Source of the DNA: Nematopogon swammerdamellus
Taxonomy: Eukaryota; Arthropoda; Insecta; Lepidoptera; Adelidae
Direction of reading: 5' to 3'
Length of the DNA: 64,000 bases
NCBI GenBank assembly: GCA_946902875.1
Contig: OX336344.1
Coordinates: 16,575,791 to 16,639,790, forward strand
Part shown: in pieces, positions 9,707 through 20,697 of the stretch
Numbering within the stretch: the first letter of the stretch is position 1
Layout: each line of letters begins with the position of its first letter
Program-made: the position numbers and the translations under genes
The notes under the pieces: generated by a model
What the model was told of the DNA's origin: nothing
The model's input: the letters and a program-made list of their open reading frames with translations, nothing else
Databases searched by the model: none

Positions 9707-9950
9707 ATATCCAACCATGTTCACGTGCCGAGGGTCCCGTAACCGCTCCTTCGCTTTCTCCTATAATTATATTTTCTACTAGGGTCTTTGAGGAAATATT
9801 ATATAGACTTATCGCTTTGAAGAAATATACAGAGAAGCGGTGTTCCAGCGGCTGAGGTAGTATGGGGTAAGGTAGCGGAGAGGCGAAGCGCAGAGTCGAG
9901 CAGAAGAGGGGAGCGCGCGCGGGGCGGGAAGCGTGCGGGAGACGGTCTGG

Positions 9951-9996
9951 CCACAGCATATATATGGCTAAAGCTTTAGCCATATATATGCTGTGG
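9951..9996. repeat. Perfect 46-bp palindrome
   Basis: The first half is CCACAGCATATATATGGCTA plus AAG; the second half is its exact reverse complement with no spacer. The palindrome sits between two direct copies of GGGCGGGAAGCGTGCGGGAG (about 9921 and 10027), in a GC-rich patch. Confidence 0.9.
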
Positions 9997-10494
9997 TCTG
10001 GCGGCCGGTGTGGGGGGCTCGTGCGGGGCGGGAAGCGTGCGGGAGAGAGGCAAGGGGTAGTGAGAACGATCGCACTCGTGCCACTTTACACTCGATCGTT
10101 TAGGTACATTTTCGCACGCAGCGATTGGCGACGTAAAACAGTAGGCTATTAAAGCCGAAGGGATGAAAATTTTTGTATGGCGTGATTTATCTGTTACAAA
10201 GTAACTATTAAGTAATCTGTGCTCGTCCGTCGGTGTACATATTGTCTTTTCATTCTAACACTTTATCTCCAAATTCGCCATCGCACCTTCGCTTCTACGA
10301 AGATGTGTAAATGTATTAGTTTAAAGTAGGCGAGGCGCGATCGCAGCAGGCAGGCAGGCGACGACTGCGCGCTGCGGCCTCTCGCGATCGACTAAGAGAC
10401 TTGAGGGTCGTGAACCGCAACTCGGTGGAGCATGTTAGTTGGCCGAGTGATTTATCGAGTAGGCTAGTCCATAAATATATCTTTGACTAGGGTA
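9997..10494. other. GC-rich patch then mixed sequence, no gene supported
   Basis: The stretch includes GCGGCCGGTGTGGGGGGCTC, the second direct repeat noted above, and a CAGGCAGGCAGGCGACGACT stretch near 10350. No coding frame stands out, and nothing recognisable as a promoter or RNA gene was seen. Confidence 0.4.
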
Positions 10495-10905
10495 CGGGTC
10501 AGGCTTTGGATGGGTAGCCGTTGAAGTTGGCAGTGGTTCAGATTCCACTTGAAAATGTAGTTTCAGCCCTTTATCTTACTAAATGGCACCCGAATGCATC
10601 GACACAGGCGAAAACCCAGAGTTGCACTCGCGTAATCTATCAAATGTGGTTTTGTCTTCTGTGTCTACTCTTCTCCTCTTTCTTTTCTAAACATTTGGTG
10701 ATACTAACCTAACCAATTTAATTGTTAATAACCTTCTCAACAATAACAAAAAAATTGAATTGGAATGCTATGTTCATACTTAGCTGGTAGGGATTAACCG
10801 GTTCGGATTGGTACACCAGCACTGAACGAAGGTCGGTCGAAGAAAGCGGCTATAAAAATTATACGTGTTTTCTGTCCAGTTCAATGTAGCCGGCACTACC
10901 AAAGT
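10495..10905 (+). mobile_element. Degenerate tRNA/5S-family SINE
   Basis: Wording of the family is still readable: GGCTTTGGATGGGTAGCCGT (the 5S C-box remnant), GGTTCAGATTCC, and then GGTTCGGATTGGTACACCAG, ACGAAGGTCGGTCGA and TGTCCAGTTCAATGTAGCCG. The copy is strongly diverged and probably interrupted around 10580-10780. It is clearly older than the copies at 3231 and 47007. Confidence 0.6.
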
Positions 10906-11465
10906 CTAGATCTAGTCTAAGACCAAAAGTCTTTATATTATATGTCGGAGCAAGCAGGGTACTTCTTGGGCGACAGGGTTGGGCGGCAGCACAGCCTTCA
11001 TTTCCGCCCTATCCTCTTCAACTAGGGTGTAGCCTGTAGGCGCAGTAGCTCGAGCAACCCTTACACAAAAGACACTATGCACTTTCCAGGTAGGTACTTA
11101 CAATCAGGAAGACCACTGTCGCAGGTGTAAGCTGACAAGTGCGTGGGGGCTGCGCGCATGCGCCACGTCACAGGCACGTCCGAGGTTAGACTGTTATTGT
11201 TCAGCCACGCGTCGCGCGCGCTTGTCCTTTCCTCTCGCCGCACGCCGCCGCAGCCCTCACGACCATGCCCAGGAACCTTGTCAAACGCTCCCGAGCTCAC
11301 ACTCCGACATATACAGGGTGTCCCCGGACTGGTGTAGTTCCTTAAGGAGGCTATTCTATCTACATACGCTTTGTAACAAACACAATTAGTAAAAGAAGTA
11401 GGGTTCTAGGTATGCCCGTTCCGGAGACATACTTTTTAAAGTTAGTAGTGTAATGTTATAATGCT
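10906..11465. other. No gene supported
   Basis: A GC-rich patch at 11140-11300 (GCGCGCATGCGCCACGTCAC) gives opposing short frames on both strands. TACAGGGTGTCCCCGGACTG at 11311 is the start of a 'CAGGGTGTCC' type repeat. Nothing here can be called a gene. Confidence 0.4.
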
Positions 11466-12457
11466 CTAATCGGGCGCGCGCGTATTGGTGATAATTACTA
11501 ATTTTGCTTTTTGATCTTTTCTGGTGAAGCGGAACAATATTTGCGCAATTTCAAGTGTTAGGGAATATTCCTTCCCGAAGAGATCCATTGAAAATAATTT
11601 GTGAGTGGTTGAACTAAAGAGGTTGCACACCTGTTGATAATATTGGAGGGACGCCATTGCTCTCAAAGGATCCTTTGTCAAATCTAGTTTCTTAAGAACA
11701 TTCAATATACTTTTCTGCAGTACGTTGTTGATGCGACTTATTGTGCCCGTATCTCCGTGAGAGGGAGACTAAAGATCGAAGTCTGAGTAACACTTTGCGG
11801 GTAATGTGAAAACACTTTTAAAAAATTCACTAAATCGGTTACAGTTTTCGGAGCCACTCGAGTATCGATTTTCACCTAAAGTTAACGTTTTTGGATATTC
11901 TGAATTACTCCTTTTAGATTTAATATAAGTCCATATTCTTTTTGGATTGGATTTGATTAATCGCAAGTAGATATATAATTTACAATCTCTGTGTATACGG
12001 CGTTGGGAGAATTCGTCGTAGATGTATACAGCACCGATGTATAGATCACCTGCGCCGGCGCGGCGGCGGCGGCAGTTCTGCTCGGGGCCAGAGCAGAGCT
12101 GCCGCCGCCATGTTGGTAAAACTAGGACAAGAAAATGTAAAACCCCTGACATTTTATACAAAAACCCGGGCACAATATAAAAATGTAATAATTTTCTTAG
12201 CATTGTATGGAAGAGAAACTAGCATGGGTTCGCCGAGCCGAGACCCGAAAAACGGACATTTGGCGCGGTATTTAAAAACCCAGGACGATTAAAAAAACCT
12301 GCCCGGACTTCCCTGGACACACTAAAAACTCTGACCCTGTCCGTGGAAATCCGGACGGATGGCATCTGGCTCTGGCGGGGAGAACAGCCAGCGCGCAGGC
12401 GCGAGCTGCACGGCCTCTTACATTTTGGAAATATATTTTAATTCCTTGTTCAGCCAT
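11466..12457 (-). pseudogene. Non-LTR retrotransposon ORF2 fragments (Jockey/CR1-like)
   Basis: On the minus strand the remnants appear in the order of a LINE ORF2. First comes the start of the endonuclease domain (IKIYFQNVRGRA near 12450). Next is the linker before the reverse transcriptase (SNPKRIWTYIKSKR, then FSEFFKSVFTLPAKCYSDFD, 11770-11950). Last is the start of the fingers region (ILNVLKKLDLTKDP, about 11700). Most of the endonuclease is deleted between 12260 and 12000, and frame changes and stops separate the pieces. The element would have copied itself by target-primed reverse transcription; this copy is dead. Confidence 0.6.
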
Positions 12458-12615
12458 TGAAATATATTATTTATTGCACCAGAAAATTATGATTTTGATT
12501 GATTATAGAACTTTGGGAGGATAAGTAGTGAAAGAATATTATTAATTTTTTTCACTAAAAAGAAATAGTAGAAAATTATGTGCGATAAAATTAATTTGAG
12601 ATACCTACACAATTT

Positions 12616-14025
12616 TTGGATATATGTAATATACTTTCAACAAACCAACATGGCTTCAGATCCGGAAAATCTATTGCAACTGCCACACACGACTTAACAA
12701 ATACAATTATGCAGGCACTTGACAACAGAAAACGTACTGCAGGAATTTTTGTGGATCTATCGAAGGCGTTTGACCTTGTCAACCACGCCGTTTTGCTCCA
12801 GAAGTTAGAGCACTATGGAGTAAGAGGTGTCGCCTTGAAATGGTTTCAATCATATCTCGGTCAGAGAACCTTTAGCACTAGCATAACATTCTCAAATAAG
12901 GATAGAGGCACAGCAGAAACTATCATGTCTCAGTATTTTCAAATAGAGTACGGTGTGCCACAGGGCTCCATACTGGCTCCACTTCATAATATTTATTAAT
13001 GACTTCCCAAAAAATGCTAATCTGTCAGTACTGAGTGCTCTAATAGTTCTGTATGCCGACGACGCTAACTTCATTGTTACAGACGATAGCATACAGACCT
13101 TACTGACAAAAATGACATATATTATAGAAGAAGTAGGTCAGTGGTTTTCATCCAACGGCCTAATTTTAAATAGCGCAAAGACCCACTGTATTAACTTTAA
13201 CATCACCAATCGTGAAAATGACGTGGGAAGCAATCTATTTATAGAGTATAACGACGAAGTCATAAAATTTGCATCACTGTGGTGTTTTTGGGCTTCACAC
13301 TAGACTCAAATTTACGCTGGGGGGAGCATATTGACAAAGTATGCAACAAACTCAGTAAGGCCTGCTACTGTCTAAAGACTTTATCAAAAAACTGTGACCT
13401 TAATACTCTGACTAGTGCGTATTTCGGGTACTTCTATTCGATAATGAGTTACGGAATTGAGTTCTGGGGTGCCTCGGGAGATGCCATCAGAGTATTCAGA
13501 TTGCAGAAAAAAACTCTTCGAATAATAACTCACTCAAAATGGGATGCACACTGCACACCATTATTCAAAAAACTTAGGGTTTTAACCATGTACGATCTAT
13601 ATGTACAAAGAGTATCTTTATATGTCAGAAACAACCCTGGGGAGTATAATTGCTTGAATCATCAATACTCAACTAGGAACAAGAGGAACATTCAACAGAA
13701 ATGCCACAAAACTGAAAAATTTTAAAAAAGTGTAATGTTCAATAGCATTAATATCTACAATAAATTGCCAAAAGAACTGCGCGAGAGTGACAATAACGTA
13801 AAAATATTTCGATCGCAATTGAATAGATGGCTACAAGGTCAAACATTTTATGACTTGAAATTTTTTAATATTATTGCATAGATTACTTTATTTTATTAAT
13901 AGCTAATTTATACACTGCAATAAATTATATTTAACAAACTGACGATGCCGCAAGTATATATAAGTTTACGCTGGATGTAAAACTGTATTTCAATGTGTCC
14001 AAATAAATGAATTTGAATTTGATAC
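12616..14025 (+). pseudogene. Non-LTR retrotransposon reverse transcriptase with frameshifts
   Basis: The reverse transcriptase palm is recognisable in three frames. The first holds STNQHGFRSGKSIATATHDL, IFVDLSKAFDLVNHAVL and YGVPQGSILAPL (12616-12990). The second, shifted near 12985, has FINDFP and the catalytic VLYADDANFI (13050). The third, shifted near 13285, has FLGFTLDSNLRWGEHIDKVC and the C-terminal region to 13725. YADD is intact, but the gene is broken by two frameshifts and lacks its 5' half. The copy ends near 14025 in the short-repeat tail AATGAATTTGAATTTGA, typical of Jockey/CR1-group elements. Confidence 0.85.
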
Positions 14026-14303
14026 ACAAGACTAAATAGATGATAATATGCAAGCACATTCACTTTCATCCAATCGGGTGCCCTATTGGACATTCGACCG
14101 GACGAAAATACCGTTTAGTTGTATGATTTCTGATAACTATTTGAGAAAATAATCTAATGAGGGTACGTTTTAAAATATTCGTGATGAGTGAGAATAATAA
14201 GCAATGCTGGGTAGGGTAGGTGATACAAGATGGTATGTGTAAGCGCGTTCTCTGTGTGCGTGTCGTCTTTTGTTTATATCCAAGTTTGCAAGGTGATGGG
14301 GTC
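14026..14303. other. No gene seen
   Basis: This is an unassigned stretch between the LINE tail and the next TIR element. Short frames on the minus strand have no recognisable content. Confidence 0.35.
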
Positions 14304-14609
14304 TGCACACAGAGCACGGAATACCCCCGCCCGCGCCCCCTCCTCGAGGCGCCCTAAGCGATAATATTTGAAACCCAATAACTGGACGCAGTGCTACTAG
14401 CGCTTCGTATGTGTGTGTGTTAGTATCGACACTACACACAAAGAGGAGCAAGTTAGGCACACGCACAAAACAAATGCACACGCACAACACACATATGTAA
14501 GTCATAGGCCACGCCTATAGGCTTCAACGCCGTTGTAGGGAAATCGCGCTCAGGGCGCCTCTAGGAGGGGGCGCGGGCGGGGTTATTCCGTGCTCTGTGG
14601 GTCTGCATC
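14304..14609. mobile_element. ~306-bp TIR element with GC-rich inverted ends
   Basis: GCACACAGAGCACGGAATAC, then CCCCGCCCGCGCCCCCTCCT, at 14308-14347 is mirrored at 14562-14606 by AGGAGGGGGCGCGGGCGGGG then TTATTCCGTGCTCTGTGGGT. The arms are about 55 bp with a few mismatches. The interior holds GTGTGTGTGT-type short runs and no transposase. It looks like a MITE. Confidence 0.75.
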
Positions 14610-14889
14610 TGCACTGCAGTGAGTTGCAGCGAATACGCTGTAGAGGTAAACGGTAGTATATGTATTTCTGATTAAGATTAATATTATGTTTGCTCGTAGT
14701 TTGTGGATCACAGATCGTGATGTCAAAAGGTTAGTCTTTGTTGTATGTGTTTTTAAGTTAGGTAGTAAATAGTGTAGACAGAGTACTGTGGCGTGAAGAT
14801 ATGATAAATAATAGTTTAGGACGTGTATATGTGGTGAGAAATTTGAGTAAAGGGAGTGTATTAACAACTTCTGCCCATATAACATTTAT
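14610..14889. other. No gene seen
   Basis: The sequence is mixed. Open frames on the minus strand carry no recognisable motif. Confidence 0.35.
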
Positions 14890-16128
14890 CTACATAATTT
14901 GACATTTGACCGGTATACAACAGGAATAAAAAAAAGTCAATTCCCCCGTATATTTTCTACCTCTTCGGGTCTCCTGATTTCCAGAGCATTTGCAGTCGAG
15001 TTCCTTCTTACAAGGTACACAGTACAGTTTTTGGTCCCGCAAGACGTATTCGTACCAGCAAGCTTGGCAGCTTCTTTTCATCTTTTGAGAGGGATTTTGT
15101 TTTCTGGAGCTCATTCACGTAAATTCTGAAACCTGCGACCACGTAGTCCTATTAGTTACGCCTTCAAAGTTTTACTGTAATGTTCTCGGTCGATTAGTGA
15201 CAGGAACCTTAGGCTGTACGCGGGTGATGTGTTCCAGTCGTTACCCCTGCGTGACTTGCGATACTGGTGAATATGTGCAGAAGGTTTTCGTTGTTTGCTT
15301 CGGGAACTCCAGATAATTCGAGGTTTAGTGATCTTGCGCGTTGTTCTTGTTGGCGATGTACGTCTTGTAGTGTAGGTGTGTGAAGTTACCGTTCATTTCT
15401 TCGAGTTCATCAGTGAGGCTACCAATGGTGTTAGTTTACTCCTCCAGAAGTGCAGTGCGGCTAAGTAGGTTGTTATATTGGTTTGAAACGAATGTAACCG
15501 TGGACATCAGTTCTGGCGTGTCCTTCTTGATTTAGTTATGTTTGCTCTTGAGTTCATCCATTGAAGTCTTCAATTCGGCATTTTCTGCGCGCACTGAAAC
15601 TAGATCTGATCTAATTTTGCTGGACGTCTCTTGTAGGTCGCTGAGACTGCTGTTTATGGAAGACACGTCACTGCTCAATTTAGTTAGTTTGGATGCTTGG
15701 TCTTCAGTGAAGGTTTTGAGCATGGCCATCATTTCTGATTTGAGCGTATCTATAAAATCCGGGTCGTCTTCGGTAGTATGATCGTCCTCTGGCTTAGAGC
15801 GTTTTAGTTGCACGCTGTGTTTGCTGAACAATTGAGGGATCGTCTTATGTGCGTGGGATATATCGGGGTTAGATCCATAGTGTTTGTTTGAAGAGCGAAC
15901 CGTTGACATCGTGATGGCAGTGTAGTTGCGAGCTTTTACTGGTTGGCCGTGCCGATCAATAGTGATTGAATACAGGTGAGTCATAACTACAGACAAGGTG
16001 GTGGATGACTGTTTGTCGGCCGTCGCGTCGACTGAAGCGCTAAGCGTGTGCGTGCGTACGTACTCACAGTTAAGTGGTAGGGTGAAACGAAAAAGCGAGA
16101 AGACGTGAAGGATATAGAGCGTTGTCAC
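14890..16128 (-). pseudogene. Degenerate LINE ORF1-like coiled-coil protein
   Basis: A minus-strand frame (16128-15532, 198 codons) ends in a predicted coiled coil: SSDVSSINSSLSDLQETSSK followed by IRSDLVSVRAENAELKTSMD. After a stop at 15532, shifted frames continue with RARSLNLELSGVPEANNENL (about 15310-15360), which resembles the 'R..nlei.GiPe..nEn' block of LINE ORF1 RNA-binding proteins. Stops and frame changes follow down to 14890. I infer an ORF1 chaperone-like protein of a Jockey- or CR1-type element, now dead. Confidence 0.6.
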
Positions 16129-16520
16129 TTTCTGAATTCGTACTCAACCGCGTAGACGTCCGCTCTCCTTGGTGGCCCAACGATGAATGTATGTTATCTT
16201 CTATCTCTGTATCTCTATTAGTGTTTTTGTGTGCAATAAAGTATTTATATTATATTACTTTTCCTTCCGCACATATTCCTCTTCTATTTAACATGCTTTA
16301 AATAACACATAAGCGATACATGACATAAAACTCAAGAAATTACATCTGGAATCTGGAATCTGCATCTGGAAAAAAGGTATTAGTCGTAAGACTTTTACAC
16401 CGCTACCGGGCTTTTAGGGGCGGTTTCCCGCTCGAGGCCTGCCGTCGCTTTGTCCGCTCTATGTATAATAGCGCAGTCGCCGTGGCCGGCTGGCTGGTGG
16501 TATAATGGTCGGTCACTTTG
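16129..16520. other. LINE 5' region or spacer, no gene
   Basis: The stretch contains GCAATAAAGTATTTATATTA near 16229 and CTGGAATCTGGAATCTGCATC near 16343, then a GC-rich patch from 16400. No frame is supported. Confidence 0.35.
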
Positions 16521-17530
16521 TCCTCCCTAAGTTAGGGGGCCGCCGTGACCGACTGCTTGCTAGGGGCGAGCGGCATGGAAGCCGCTACTGCTGCTGGCAC
16601 ATTCATTCCTCAGTCTCTCGACTGTTGCAGCTGCCTGTGATGTGAAGAAATCAGCGAATGAATCGGTGATTGTCGGTTGGCCTCCTCGCTCGACATCGCC
16701 ACCGGCGCCTGGCGGGGCGGTGGTGCTGGAAGAAACATGTCCGCCAGTTCGATTATCACAGCGAAGAAAAACTGTCAAGAAACTTCACTGGATCGCGTCC
16801 TGGCTGCGCGGCGTGGAGGCTCTAGACCTGCGAAGTTAAAAGGATGTGTTAGTATCGACAGGGGCGCCTGGTCGATGGATCCCGCAGTCGGTAGTCGCAA
16901 GCGCTAGCGATCAGCGGGTTGTCGTGTCGGTACGCCCCCTTGAAGAAACCTGTGGACAACTTCTGGAGATGTTCTCTCAGCGGTGCTGTACCCAGGTCGC
17001 GTTTCTGTGGTACCAGGGCGCACCTGTGGCGATGCGCAAGAATTTGTGTTGCCTGACCCTCAGCTCTTGGATGAGTCCTTTGGCCGCATGAGCCCACGTC
17101 GGAGAGGCGTAGGTCATGACGGGTCTGATGCAGGTCTTGTAAATTGTCACTTTGTTTCTAAATGACAATTTACTTTTCCTGTTTAGCATGGGGTAGAGAC
17201 GGCCACAAATGCTTGCGGCTCTAGCGCTCACGTTTTTGATGTGAGTCGCAAACGTGAGCCTTCTGTCTAGTGTGACGCCCAGGTACTTCACCTCTGCGAC
17301 CCATGGTATGGCACCGTCGAAGATCTGTACCTGTTGGGTGGGGAAAGTCGGCTTATTAGCGGGACTAAACACAAAGATAGTCGTCTGGCAACCCGCGGAC
17401 AAGTTTGACGCGTACATCGGGTCACCAGCTCGACCAATCACGAACCGTCTTGCCTTCGTTTCTATAACTGGGGCGACTCCCTTCACGGCCGCCAGAGTGC
17501 GCCACCTCTCAGGCGCAATTTTAGATCACC
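16521..17530 (-). pseudogene. Jockey-type LINE reverse transcriptase C-terminal region
   Basis: The minus-strand frame 17486-16977 reads, in order, VKYLGVTLDRRLTFATHIKN, LYPMLNRKSKLSFRNKVTIY, KTCIRPVMTYASPTWAHAAK and HKFLRIATGAPWYHRN. This is the thumb and C-terminal region of Jockey-clade reverse transcriptases. A shift then leads to LQKLSTGFFKGAYRHDNPLI (to about 16910) and a decayed tail. The catalytic palm with YxDD is missing upstream. The tail at 16560-16780 is full of stops. Another LINE fragment of the same orientation lies downstream (14890-16128), but it may belong to a different insertion. Confidence 0.8.
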
Positions 17531-18394
17531 GATTCTGCAAGTGACAGTAGAGAGAGCCGCGCTTATGCAATTTTCATACATTTCACTGATTTACTTTTCG
17601 TTTTTACTGTTACATTGTGGTATGTAAATCGTTCTTCTTTCCGTCCAGTTCAGTGTAGCCGGCACGACCAAAGCAGATTTTTTTCTGCCATACCTAGGTG
17701 CCAGTAAGCGACTTAGTTTGTTAGATAATCATAATAAAAATAAAGCGATGTTTCTACGGGCGGCCGACCGTGTAACGTACGTCAATATATGAATATCCTT
17801 ATAGCTTGAGAACCACTTTGTCGATTTACATAATATGCTTTTCAATGTTATATGTTTGTCACTTCTCAGAATGGTTTTAAAAGCTATCAATGACAACGCT
17901 TCATAGTTCGGCGACAAAACTGCCGTTTTTATATATATATATATATTACGAAATATTTGTAAAAGCAAACTTATTGATTATAGCAAAGTTATATATTTTT
18001 GAAATTGCCTTAATAATACCTATAGAATGGAATACTATTTGATTTATTAAAAAAAAAACAATAATATTTTTGGTTCACATTTTGGGGTACCCTGTACTTT
18101 CCAAAGGTCTATTAGACAAAATTATCTATAATCTATGTAGCGGCAAAAATTATACGTAATTTGGCGTCAGTTTCATTAGTAGGTCCGGAGATATCTGCGT
18201 GTGACCGACAGGCACACAGGGGCGCCGCCGACTCCGGGGGTGCTCCGGTGCCCGAGCACCCACAAGAATTTTTGTGGGGGTGCGGAGCACCCCACAAAAA
18301 ATACTTTGATAAATAAAACCTAAATATTTAACTGGTTTTTATTCTTTTTATTTCATGAGTTTAGAAGTACTTACGTAGCTATGATCGGAGTAGC
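17531..18394. other. No gene; SINE 3' fragment and AT-rich sequence
   Basis: CCGTCCAGTTCAGTGTAGCC with GGCACGACCAAAG (17641-17672) is a lone piece of the tRNA/5S SINE 3' domain. The remainder is AT-rich with an (AT)n run at 17929-17945. At 18225-18300 there is a self-complementary patch built from GGGGGTGCTCCGGTGCCCGA and GGGGGTGCGGAGCACCCC. Confidence 0.45.
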
Positions 18395-18725
18395 ATGTGG
18401 TCGATTTATAATAATCCAGTAATTTATCATAGCACCGAGCGAGCACCCACGACAATTTGGAAAAGTTGGCGCCTATGCGCAGACAGACACCAGAACAATC
18501 TCATAAGGGTCCCTTTTTTAGCATTTTGCGACGGGACCCTAAAAAAGAACATATTGTTATATGTTGTATATTTAAAAAAAAAATGTATTAATCCTGTATG
18601 GTTAATTGAGTCGGAGGGGCCAAAGCGCATGCTCCGTCCAGCCAATATCACCTCCGAGAAGGTAGGTGCCATACCGGAGACTTCCCTGGATTGCTGGCTA
18701 TACTGGACTAGACGAGAACACAACT
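18395..18725. repeat. DNA-element fragment
   Basis: CTCATAAGGGTCCC and GCGACGGGACCCTAAAAAAG (18500-18550) match the terminal wording of the lepidopteran 'gggaccctaaaaa' elements, the same general class as 2400-2470. The 98- and 110-codon frames that overlap here on both strands have no independent support. Confidence 0.4.
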
Positions 18726-18992
18726 GAGGCTGCTATGCGGCCATCTTACATCCAGTACGGTGATATACCAACCCAGTCGGCTACAATTTGAGCCTACCAC
18801 CTACCTAGTAAGGAGCAAGGGAAGGGACCTACAGTTTTACACCGGTTCTGAACGGTGAAGCAGCAGGTGTAGGTATGCACGTAAATTTTTTCGTCAGAAA
18901 AAACTCATTGATACACGTCGACCGGAATCGAACCGCGGACCTCTCGCATGAGAAGCCGATGCCCAAACCACTCGGCTACCCGCTGCTCCGCG
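18726..18992 (-). mobile_element. tRNA-derived SINE (second family)
   Basis: On the minus strand the head is tRNA-like, with A box TAGCCGAGTGG (reverse complement of 18968-18978) and a perfect B box GGTTCGATTCC (18924-18934). The body follows with GTAAAACTGTAGGTCCCTTC and CTTACTAGGTAGGTGGTAGG, then GTTGGTATATCACCGTACTG. The central part is shared with the tRNA/5S SINE. The head is not a gene: no acceptor stem closes. A sister copy is at 38791-39068. Confidence 0.75.
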
Positions 18993-20049
18993 GCCACATG
19001 CATGTATTGATAAATAACTGAGCACTCATTTTATATTGTACTGCAATAAGTACCTACGCAATGATATTACAAATGCACAGAGTAAATAACATTGCATTAT
19101 TCTGTGGAACTTTCTAGAAAATGTGGGGGAGTCCGATGTTAGTTTGAAAATCTGTTTTGGAAATTTAAAAAAAATCAAAATATTTTAATAAAATTTGAAC
19201 CGGCTACCTATTACTGTTCAAAAGTTACAGCTCTTTAAAGGTAGGGCAAACGGACAGACGGACCTAAAAATGTTCTCTGTCTGTCGGCGTGGCGTGTAAT
19301 GTCCTTTTGTGAGGCATCACTCCTTTTCGGCTATATAACCGTTTTTCTGTTGTGTGCTCATGACCGTCTTTCTTTTGTTGTCATTTGTAAACAGCAAGGA
19401 GCCGGGCTAAAACCCCATGTTTGCCATATTTTTTGTCAGGTGGTGGCTCGTTAAGAATGTAACTCGTCGCGCCCCAGTTTTGCTACCACGAGGTTGTATT
19501 TCGCTCCATCGCCTTGCATTTGTGGGGCAATAATCGCCTCGAACCGGTAAAACCAGAGTCGAGGCTGGTCCCTCCAGAATTCAGGTACCTTAGTGTTGAT
19601 GGAGATGCTCTACAGCTCTGATGGTGGCGGTGTTGCGGTCTATATGACGCCAGACTGCGGGAGTAGTGGCGCCATGGAGGTGAATGGCGGGTAGTGTCTT
19701 GTTGGCATTCCCTCACTGCACTTATAAATATTGTCTGTCTGTGAGGTAAATCAATATGTCCAGTTCACGACGGGGTCACCAATATAGCCTAATATCGGTG
19801 AAATACGTATGATCAGCTTGGATGTATGATTTGATTATTGACTAATTTTGGTTGAAGTGCAGCGTACTAATAAGCGCTGTAAGTCGATATATGTAGTGGT
19901 GAGTAGAGAGGGTTAGTGTCCGTGCAATGACCGTCGAGCCGGGTCATCTACGCTACATTAGAATAGGACGGAGTTAGAATAAACTTACTGATAGATGCCA
20001 ACTAATTTGTCAATCTAAACATTACCGAAGATGTCAAAAGAACCTTCAA
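18993..20049. other. No gene supported
   Basis: The first part is AT-rich. Around 19330-19390, CTATATAACCG and TTGTCATTTGTAAACAG look promoter- and acceptor-like but lead into no usable frame. A minus-strand frame at 19483-19716 has unremarkable content and may belong to an old LINE. The remainder is unassigned. Confidence 0.4.
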
Positions 20050-20385
20050 AATTAGCACACAGCTACTTCTGGTAATGTATGTACCTATTAGTACAAACTT
20101 GCGATTTCACCATTTCACCATAGGTCCACGCTATACTGTAGAGCTGCCTAAAGTGCTGACTAAGCGCTCCAGTATTTCTTTTATCTTCCGCACTATGAAA
20201 CTCTGGAATGCACTTCCTCCCGATGGTTTTCCTTCAGTGTATGACTTAGAATCTTTCAAGAGAAGCGTAAAAAGGCATCTGTCACGCCGGCACGGCATTC
20301 GCAGCCCCCGTTCTAAACCGAATGCTTTTGGGCGTCGTCGGCTCAACAATACCTGCTGACGGCGGCGCCAAGTGTCACGCGTATC
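20050..20385 (+). pseudogene. LINE ORF2 C-terminal end with 3' tail
   Basis: The frame contains IFRTMKLWNALPPDGFPSVY then DLESFKRSVKRHLSRRHGI. This is the conserved 'fr...lWN.LP...fp..ydl..FK..v.r.l' terminus of CR1/Jockey-group ORF2 proteins. A short A-rich tail (AATAAAAAAAAATGA) ends the copy near 20398. Only the last ~95 residues of an ORF2 of about 900 are left. Confidence 0.75.
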
Positions 20386-20652
20386 AATAAAAAAAAATGA
20401 TTACATCAAAACCCAACAACATGTTCAGATACTTGATTGTCCTGAAATCGTCTGAATCCCGTCAATTAAGCAATACATATACACATTTTCGATTGTCTTA
20501 TCTGAGTATTGTATTTTGTATTTGCTTACTTTTGCGTAGTTGTCTTTCAAGCTGTTCTGATACTTTTCCTTTTTGTTCGTGATACCTACCGTGGTCATTA
20601 TAGGTCCAACTTCCATCCCAGTAGGTACCGGTGTGGGAGGAGTAGCGGAAAC

Positions 20653-20697
20653 ATGAGGCACCTAACATTCAAGTGGTTGTCTTTGGCACTATTGAGG
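20653..20697 (+). CDS. Candidate signal-peptide exon of peroxidase 2
   Basis: ATG at 20653 opens the frame MRHLTFKWLSLALLR, a positively charged start followed by a hydrophobic stretch, as in a secretion signal. It is cut immediately by a strong donor, AG|GTAAGC, at 20698. The exon leaves two bases (AG). The exon at 30845 starts with one base before its first full codon, so the join is in phase and gives a serine. Insect haem peroxidases are secreted, and their first exon often encodes little more than the signal peptide. Intermediate exons in the ~10-kb gap cannot be excluded, and the link is inference. Confidence 0.4.

Noticed and set aside
18924..18990. tRNA gene on the minus strand
   Set aside because: A and B boxes are good, but no acceptor or anticodon stem closes, and the sequence continues into a SINE body that recurs at 38791.
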